From positions 1 through 5,845 of the forward strand of contig DATBFY010000152.1 of assembly GCA_036558265.1 (NCBI GenBank): 5,845 bases of DNA, written 5' to 3'. Below are positions 1 through 4,278 of the stretch, one piece after another (positions within the stretch are counted from its first letter, which is position 1; each line of letters starts with the position of its first letter). The notes under the pieces are model-generated. The model saw only the letters and a program-made list of their open reading frames with translations. It was not told where the DNA came from and searched no databases. The stretch is from RYN-433 sp036558265. GTDB taxonomy: Bacteria; Planctomycetota; Phycisphaerae; Tepidisphaerales; Tepidisphaeraceae. The position numbers and the translations under genes are program-made.

Positions 1-542
1 ACGGCGGGCGCAAGAAGTGGGAGCTGGAGAAGCGCGAGCTGACCACGGCGGTTCCCGAAACCGCGCGGAGCGAGTACCCGATCCCCGCCAGCGACGAATC
101 GATCCGCGCGTATCGCCGGCAGGTGGAGGACGTGGTGGGCGGCGGCCGGGTAAACCTGGTGGACGTGCGGTCGCCTGACGAGTTCACGGGGAAGATCATC
201 GCGCCGCCGGGGATGAACGAGACGGCGCAGCGCGCGGGTCATATCCCCGGGGCGCGAAATATCCCCTGGGCCAAGACCGCCAACGAGGATGGGACGTTCA
301 AGTCGCCGGACGAGCTGAAGAAGCTGTACGCGGATGCGGGCGTGGATTTTTCCAAGCCGACGATCGCGTATTGCCGGATCGGGGAGCGGTCGAGCCACAC
401 GTGGTTCGTGCTGCGGTACCTGCTGGGCGTGGAGAACGTGAGGAACTACGACGGGAGTTGGACGGAGTGGGGGAACCTGGTCGGGGCGCCGATCGAGACG
501 GGGGAGGCCAAGTCGCCGCTGCCCGACGTGCGGTGCCAGTAG
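1..542 (+). CDS. Thiosulfate sulfurtransferase (tandem rhodanese), 3' part
   Basis: The reading frame is open from the left edge (first full codon at 3) to TAG at 540-542, so the 5' part of the gene lies outside the window. The GTG at 123 is an internal valine, not a start. The first residues (GGRKKWELE) match the end of an N-terminal rhodanese domain and are followed by a linker. The C-terminal catalytic domain follows, with LVDVRSPDEF, AGHIPGARNIPW and the active-site loop YCRIGERSS, whose Cys codon is at 372-374. This cysteine carries the persulfide while sulfane sulfur moves from thiosulfate (or 3-mercaptopyruvate) to cyanide or a thiol acceptor. The CRIGERS loop and the following NYDGSWTEWGN resemble actinobacterial CysA2/CysA3-type enzymes, which favours thiosulfate. 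No signal peptide can be judged because the N-terminus is missing. Its place 84 nt ahead of cysK suggests a role in sulfur assimilation. Confidence 0.93.
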   Translation, partial: GGRKKWELEKRELTTAVPETARSEYPIPASDESIRAYRRQVEDVVGGGRVNLVDVRSPDEFTGKIIAPPGMNETAQRAGHIPGARNIPWAKTANEDGTFKSPDELKKLYADAGVDFSKPTIAYCRIGERSSHTWFVLRYLLGVENVRNYDGSWTEWGNLVGAPIETGEAKSPLPDVRCQ

Positions 543-589
543 GATTCTGTATCCGGGCATCCCGCTCGTGTGAGTTGGGAAGAGACCGA

Positions 590-608
590 CACGGGCAGGA
601 TGCCCGTG
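590..608. repeat. REP-like palindrome upstream of cysK
   Basis: CACGGGCA (590-597) and TGCCCGTG (601-608) form a perfect 8-bp stem around a GGA loop. A further GGGCATCC-containing stretch at 554-562 is a perfect 9-nt inverted match to 598-606, so two mutually exclusive pairings are possible. No T-run follows, so this is not a typical intrinsic terminator. It lies between the rhodanese stop and the cysK ribosome binding site. It looks like a dispersed REP-type element or a 5'-UTR structure; the sequence alone does not decide. Confidence 0.6.
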
Positions 609-614
609 ATACGC

Positions 615-619
615 AGGAG
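615..619 (+). promoter_or_regulatory. Ribosome binding site of cysK
   Basis: AGGAG stands 7 nt before ATG 627. It fixes that ATG as the start over GTG 570, ATG 600 (inside the palindrome) and ATG 651, none of which has a comparable site. Confidence 0.7.
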
Positions 620-626
620 CTTGAGC

Positions 627-1592
627 ATGCCATTGAAACCCCAAGGCCGGATGTTCGACAGCATCACGGACACGATCGGCGGGACGCCGCTGGTGCGCCT
701 CAATCGGCTGATCCCCAAGGATCACGCGACGGTCGCGGTGAAGTGCGAGTTCTTCAATCCGCTCTCGAGCGTGAAGGACCGGATCGGCGTGGCGATGATC
801 GAGGCGGGCGAGCGCGACGGGAAGATCGACAAGGAGACGGTGATCGTCGAGCCCACCAGCGGCAACACGGGGATCGCGCTGGCGTTCGTCTGCGCAGCCA
901 AGGGATATCGGCTGATCCTGACCATTCCGGAGAGCATGTCGCTGGAGCGGCGTCGGTTGCTCAAGGCGCTGGGGGCGCAGGTGGTGCTGACGCCGGCTGC
1001 GGACGGGATGCGCGGCGCGATCAACAAGGCGACGGAGATCCTGCGGGAGCATAAGAAGTCATTCATGCCGCAGCAGTTCGAGAACCCGGCGAACCCGGAG
1101 ATCCATCGCAAGACCACGGCCGAGGAGATCTGGGCGGATACGAACGGACAGGTGGACATCCTGGTTTCGGGCGTGGGGACGGGCGGGACGATCACGGGGG
1201 TGGCCGAGGTGATCAAGCCGCGCAAGCCGTCGTTCAAGGCGATCGCGGTGGAGCCGGTGACGTCGCCGGTGATCACGCAGACGCTGAACCACGAGCCGCT
1301 CAAGCCAGGCAAGCACAAGGTGCAGGGGATCGGAGCCGGGTTCGTCCCGGGCAACCTGCACACGGACATCGTGGACGAGGTGATCCAGATCACGGACGAC
1401 GAGGCGTTCGACTGGGCGCGGCGGCTGGCTAAGGAGGAAGGCATCTTCGGCGGGATCAGCTCGGGAGGCAACGTGGCGGCGGCGGCGAAGGTGGCGGCGC
1501 GGCCGGAGAATAAAGGCAAATTGATCGTGACGGTGATGTGCAGTTTCGGGGAGAGGTATTTGAGTACGCCGTTGTTTGAGGATGAAGGGTGA
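627..1592 (+). CDS. cysK: Cysteine synthase A (O-acetylserine sulfhydrylase)
   Basis: This PLP enzyme makes L-cysteine from O-acetyl-L-serine and sulfide in the cytoplasm. With the ATG at 627 the product is 321 aa, normal for the CysK family (about 310-325). The PLP-binding lysine is K50 in NPLSSVKDRIG, the substrate loop TSGNTG is at 77-82, PESMSLERR is at 101-109, the phosphate-binding GTGGT is at 184-188, and the PLP ring-nitrogen serine lies in GISSGG (276-281). The C-terminal part has CSFGERYLST, where most CysK proteins have a proline before SFGERY or SGERY; here it is C305. The alternative start at 651 would begin at MFDSITDTIGG, close to the usual family start, but the AGGAG site supports 627. 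The last codons overlap the start of cysC (GTGA), which implies one transcript and translational coupling. The family also includes CysM and cystathionine beta-synthase, but the motifs fit CysK best. Confidence 0.96.
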   Translation: MPLKPQGRMFDSITDTIGGTPLVRLNRLIPKDHATVAVKCEFFNPLSSVKDRIGVAMIEAGERDGKIDKETVIVEPTSGNTGIALAFVCAAKGYRLILTIPESMSLERRRLLKALGAQVVLTPAADGMRGAINKATEILREHKKSFMPQQFENPANPEIHRKTTAEEIWADTNGQVDILVSGVGTGGTITGVAEVIKPRKPSFKAIAVEPVTSPVITQTLNHEPLKPGKHKVQGIGAGFVPGNLHTDIVDEVIQITDDEAFDWARRLAKEEGIFGGISSGGNVAAAAKVAARPENKGKLIVTVMCSFGERYLSTPLFEDEG

Positions 1593-2218
1593 GTGGTCCC
1601 GTGGATCAGAAGGCGACCAACATCACCTGGCATGCGGGGCATGTCGTGCGGGGAGACCGGGAGCGGCTGCTGCGCCAGCGAGGGGTGACGCTCTGGTTTA
1701 CGGGGTTGTCGGCGAGCGGGAAGTCCACGATCGCGAGCCTGGTCGAGCGGGAACTGATCGGTCGGGGGCACCTGGCGTATCGGCTGGATGGGGACAACAT
1801 TCGCCATGGGTTGAACAAGAATCTCGGGTTTTCGGCGGAGGATCGGACGGAGAACATCCGGCGGATCGGGGAGGTGGCGAAGCTGTTTGCAGATGCGGGA
1901 GTGATCACGCTGGTGTCGTTCATCAGCCCGTATCGGAACGATCGGGACGCGGTGCGGGCGCTGCACGCACCGGGGGATTTCGTGGAGATTTATGTGAAGG
2001 TTTCGGTGGAGACTGCGGCGCGGCGGGATCCGAAGGGGCTTTATAAGAAGGCACTGGCGGGCGAGATCAAGAACTTTACGGGTGTAGATGATCCTTACGA
2101 GCCGCCCGAGCGCGCCGAAATCTTGATCGACACCGAGACGACCCATCCTGACTCGGCGGCGGAGACGATCGTTCGGCATCTTGAGACATGGAACTATTTT
2201 GGCGCGCGTCAGACGTGA
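1589..2218 (+). CDS. cysC: Adenylylsulfate (APS) kinase
   Basis: The enzyme phosphorylates the 3'-OH of APS with ATP to give PAPS. The 209-aa product is of normal length and is not fused to ATP sulfurylase. Visible motifs are the P-loop GLSASGKST (39-47), LDGDNIRHGLNKNLGF (66-81), DRTENIRRIGEVAKLF (85-100), the FISPYR segment with the usual phosphoserine position (S113), RDPKGLYKKA (146-155) and GEIKNFTGVDDPYE (158-171). The GTG start at 1589 overlaps the cysK TGA as GTGA, with GAGGA 6 nt upstream inside cysK; a GTG at 1601 is a weaker alternative. A kinase next to a reductase indicates that PAPS is made here, either as the reductase substrate or for sulfation. ATP sulfurylase (CysD/CysN or Sat), which must supply APS, is not in the window. 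Confidence 0.96.
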   Translation: MSGPVDQKATNITWHAGHVVRGDRERLLRQRGVTLWFTGLSASGKSTIASLVERELIGRGHLAYRLDGDNIRHGLNKNLGFSAEDRTENIRRIGEVAKLFADAGVITLVSFISPYRNDRDAVRALHAPGDFVEIYVKVSVETAARRDPKGLYKKALAGEIKNFTGVDDPYEPPERAEILIDTETTHPDSAAETIVRHLETWNYFGARQT

Positions 2219-2223
2219 TCTGA

Positions 2224-2244
2224 TTCATCCTTCCACCTTCATCC
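2224..2244. repeat. Heptanucleotide repeats before the PHP gene
   Basis: Three 7-nt units stand in tandem: TTCATCC (2224-2230), TTCCACC (2231-2237), TTCATCC (2238-2244). They fill almost all of the 29-nt gap between cysC and the PHP gene, and no purine-rich Shine-Dalgarno sequence is present. The array is short, so drift by chance cannot be excluded. Confidence 0.5.
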
Positions 2245-2247
2245 TTG

Positions 2248-3105
2248 ATGTTCGTTGATCTTCATTCTCATTCCACCGCGTCTGACGGCACGTTCGCGCC
2301 GGCGGAGGTTGTGCGCCTGGCGAAGGAGGCCGGGCTGGCGGGGCTTGCGCTGACGGATCACGACACGGTGGCGGGGCTGAGCGAAGCTGCCGCCGTGGCG
2401 CGGGATGCGGGGCTGGAGTTTCTGACCGGCATTGAGATTTCGGCGGTGTCGCCGGTGCCGGAGGGGACACTGCACATCCTGGGATATGGGATCGATCCGG
2501 AGAACGCCGTGTTGCGGCAGATGACGCGGGATCTGCTGGAGGCACGGGATAATCGGAATCCGCGGATCATCGAGCGGCTTCGGGACTTGGGGATCGATAT
2601 ATCGTGGGACGAGGCGGTGGCGCAGGCGCGGGGCGGGGTGCTGGGCCGGCCGCACATTGCGGCGCTGCTGGTTAAGAAGGGGGTCGTGAAGTCGATCAAG
2701 GAGGCGTTTGACGAGTATCTCGGGCAGGGGGGAAAGGCGTATTTCGACAAGGAGCGATTGGCGCCGCGGGATGCGATCGACCGCATCCGGCGGGCCGGAG
2801 GCATCCCCGTGCTTGCCCATCCCGTGCAGCTTCGCACGACGAACGATGCGCATCTCGAACGCGTACTGAAAGACCTGATCGACATGGGCTTGGCGGGAAT
2901 CGAGGTGATTCACAGCGATCATGGGGCGGACGAGATGGAGAAGTACGCCCGACTGGCGGACCGCTATAATCTGCTGAAGACGGGCGGCAGTGATTTCCAC
3001 GGAACGAACAAGAAGGACATCCGGATCGGCGCGGCGAACGGGAGGCGGGTGCCGAAGGAGTGGATGGACGAGTTGATGAGAAGGAGTAGAGACGTAGAGA
3101 CGTAA
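2248..3105 (+). CDS. PHP-domain phosphoesterase, COG0613 type (likely PAP phosphatase)
   Basis: The product is a 285-aa metal-dependent phosphoesterase of the polymerase-and-histidinol-phosphatase (PHP) superfamily. Likely metal ligands are visible in order: HSH (H6, H8), D13, DHD (37-39), E63 in GIEIS, H76, H191 in LAHP, H225 in HSDHG, and D249 and H251 in GGSDFHG. The GRPHIA segment (133-138) is typical of the COG0613 branch, which includes E. coli YciV/RNase AM and a characterised 3',5'-nucleotide bisphosphate phosphatase. Members of that branch hydrolyse 3'-phosphate from pAp or act on short RNA 5' ends. Its position between cysC and cysH suggests that it converts PAP, the by-product of PAPS reduction, to AMP; this role is inferred. 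ATG 2248 is preferred to the adjacent TTG 2245. No Shine-Dalgarno sequence is visible, so translation may depend on coupling to cysC. The last codons (RRSRDVET) run into a short tandem repeat. Confidence 0.9.
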   Translation: MFVDLHSHSTASDGTFAPAEVVRLAKEAGLAGLALTDHDTVAGLSEAAAVARDAGLEFLTGIEISAVSPVPEGTLHILGYGIDPENAVLRQMTRDLLEARDNRNPRIIERLRDLGIDISWDEAVAQARGGVLGRPHIAALLVKKGVVKSIKEAFDEYLGQGGKAYFDKERLAPRDAIDRIRRAGGIPVLAHPVQLRTTNDAHLERVLKDLIDMGLAGIEVIHSDHGADEMEKYARLADRYNLLKTGGSDFHGTNKKDIRIGAANGRRVPKEWMDELMRRSRDVET

Positions 3106-3108
3106 GAC
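3086..3108. repeat. Octamer tandem repeat over the PHP gene 3' end
   Basis: GTAGAGAC (3086-3093) is repeated exactly at 3094-3101 and then in shortened form as GTAAGAC (3102-3108). The third unit supplies the TAA stop of the PHP gene, so its C-terminal residues are repeat-encoded and unlikely to be conserved. Confidence 0.55.
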
Positions 3109-3144
3109 ATAAAGCGCGATCGAAGCCGCTTATGTTTTATGTCT
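3105..3144 (+). terminator. Inverted repeat after the PHP gene, possible weak terminator
   Basis: AGACATAAA (3105-3113) is perfectly inverted as TTTATGTCT (3136-3144). An alternative, tighter hairpin pairs 3107-3116 with CGCTTATGT (3127-3135), with one bulged A and a 10-nt loop, and is followed by TTTTAT. The hairpin-plus-T arrangement could end some transcripts from the upstream operon. The base of the stem is AT-rich, which makes a strong intrinsic terminator doubtful. Confidence 0.3.
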
Positions 3145-3155
3145 GTATGTTTTAT
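3131..3155 (+). repeat. Direct repeat TATGTTTTAT in an AT-rich patch
   Basis: TATGTTTTAT occurs at 3131-3140 and again at 3146-3155, a 15-nt period. The patch from about 3103 to 3157 is strikingly AT-rich against its GC-rich surroundings. It could hold a promoter for cysH, but I see no convincing -35/-10 pair. It also makes an in-frame upstream ATG at 3139 for cysH. Confidence 0.5.
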
Positions 3156-3168
3156 CGCAGTTCAAGCA

Positions 3169-3912
3169 ATGACGACGGAAACCGCACAGAACCTGGATTT
3201 GACCGAGCTCAACGCGATGTTCGAGACGGCCCACCCGTCGAAGATCGTGGAGTGGGCGATCGCCAACTGGGGAGGTGACGAGGTCGTGGCCACGTCGTCG
3301 TTCGGGGCCGAGTCGGCGCTGATGATCCACCTGGCGATCCAGCACAAGCCGGACATCCGGATCGTCATGATCGACACGGGGTATCTCTTTCCCGAGACCT
3401 GGCGGCACATGGAGGAGATGCGGCGGCGGTTCAACCTGAACGTGTGGGTGTACCGGACGAAGCATGACCCGATCATGTGGCTTCGGGAGCACGGCGAGGG
3501 GGATCCGACGTGGCGGAACGACGATAAGAAATGCTGCGCTGCCAATAAGAACGAGCCGATGGATCGGGCGATGAAGGAGCTGCGGCCCAAGGCGTGGCTG
3601 CGCGGCATACGCCGGGACCAAGCGAAGACGCGCGAATTGGCACGGTTCGTCGAGTGGGACGAGCGGCACAACTGCTACGCGGTTTCGCCGCTGTTGAACT
3701 GGTCGGGCAAGGAGATCTATCAATACATGAAGCAGCATGAGTTGCCGTACCACCCCTTGTACGAGAAGGGGTATCCGTCGATCGGTTGCAATCCGTTGAG
3801 TTGCACCCGGGCGATCCAGCCTGGGGAGGATCCGCGGGCGGGGCGGTGGGCTGGGAGCGGAAAAGTCGAGTGCGGCATCAATCTCGGCTCGCTCGATTCC
3901 TCGCAGCTCTAA
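3169..3912 (+). CDS. cysH: APS/PAPS reductase (iron-sulfur type)
   Basis: The enzyme reduces APS or PAPS to sulfite with thioredoxin or glutaredoxin as donor, releasing AMP or PAP. With ATG 3169 the product is 247 aa. The PP-loop-like nucleotide site SSFGAES is at 43-49, DTGYLFPETW at 69-78, and GIRRDQAKTRE at 146-156. Cysteines C122 and C123 (KKCCAANK) and C207 and C212 (GCNPLSCTR) match the four ligands of the [4Fe-4S] cluster found in APS reductases and in the dual-substrate Bacillus enzyme. The second pair is spaced C-x4-C instead of the usual C-x2-C. The catalytic cysteine is C235 in VECGIN, where the family normally has ECGLH or ECGIH. An in-frame ATG at 3139 would add MSVCFIAVQA, encoded by the AT-rich repeat patch, and is judged not native; neither start has a clear Shine-Dalgarno sequence. 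The neighbouring APS kinase and PHP phosphatase favour PAPS use, while the cysteines favour APS, so substrate is left open. Confidence 0.93.
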   Translation: MTTETAQNLDLTELNAMFETAHPSKIVEWAIANWGGDEVVATSSFGAESALMIHLAIQHKPDIRIVMIDTGYLFPETWRHMEEMRRRFNLNVWVYRTKHDPIMWLREHGEGDPTWRNDDKKCCAANKNEPMDRAMKELRPKAWLRGIRRDQAKTRELARFVEWDERHNCYAVSPLLNWSGKEIYQYMKQHELPYHPLYEKGYPSIGCNPLSCTRAIQPGEDPRAGRWAGSGKVECGINLGSLDSSQL

Positions 3913-3987
3913 GGCGTTCCGGCGTCGAAACCCACCAGCGGTTTATAGTCGCTCCGGCGCCGTGCCTGGGTAGGATATGGGTGAGCT

Positions 3988-4275
3988 ATGCGCTGCCCCA
4001 AATGTCAAACGGTCGTCCCCCACGGCGCCAAATACTGCCCGAGGTGCGGCGCCCGCGCGGAGCCGGGCCCGGCCAAGCCGCCGATGGCGGCGGGCGCGAT
4101 CCCGTCGAACGCCCCGATCCCGCACGTGGGGAGACTGTTCATCGTGGCGACAGTGGTAGGGTTATTCCTGCTGCTGCTGGGACTGGGGACCGGCGCGTTT
4201 CCCGCCGCCTGGATCGGCGGTGCGATCCTGGCGGTGGTGATCGTCGCGCTGATCGTCGGGCATCACGTGTCGTAG
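3988..4275 (+). CDS. Small zinc-ribbon protein with two membrane segments
   Basis: The 95-aa product is of unknown function. It begins with a zinc ribbon, MRCPKC (C3, C6) and YCPRCG (C17, C20). A proline/alanine-rich linker (about 22-46) follows, then two hydrophobic segments, about 50-67 and 73-91, separated by a short turn. The likely topology is a membrane hairpin with the zinc ribbon in the cytoplasm. Small zinc_ribbon_2-type membrane proteins of this layout are widespread and mostly uncharacterised. The start is chosen because the first CxxC begins two residues after the ATG; only GGTGAG very close by, or AGGA about 12 nt upstream, could serve as a ribosome binding site. The 75-nt gap after cysH holds a weak AAACC/GGTTT hairpin (3928-3944) and a TATAGT box (3944-3949) without a matching -35. 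Nothing ties the protein to sulfur metabolism except position. Its stop is 3 nt from that of the convergent gene. Confidence 0.8.
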   Translation: MRCPKCQTVVPHGAKYCPRCGARAEPGPAKPPMAAGAIPSNAPIPHVGRLFIVATVVGLFLLLLGLGTGAFPAAWIGGAILAVVIVALIVGHHVS

Positions 4276-4278
4276 AAC

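Noticed and set aside
123..125. GTG as the start of the rhodanese
   Set aside because: Upstream codons back to the window edge continue the conserved rhodanese linker (GGRKKW), so this codon is internal.
570..626. N-terminal extension of CysK from GTG 570 or ATG 600
   Set aside because: The extra codons run through the palindrome, have no family counterpart, and the AGGAG site points to ATG 627.
371..1054. Plus-strand open frame of 227 codons across rhodanese and cysK
   Set aside because: It is out of frame with both clear genes and is Arg/Gly/Asp-rich without motifs.
722..2179. Long minus-strand open frame (485 codons) opposite cysK and cysC
   Set aside because: It is antisense to two well-recognised enzymes, has low-complexity arginine/proline-rich content and no recognisable domain, and arises easily opposite GC-rich coding sequence.
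2224..3155. Short repeats as a CRISPR array
   Set aside because: The units are 7-10 nt long, few in number, without regular unique spacers and without cas genes.
3944..3949. TATAGT as a -10 box for the zinc-ribbon gene
   Set aside because: No TTGACA-like hexamer lies at 16-18 nt upstream, so a promoter call is not supported.
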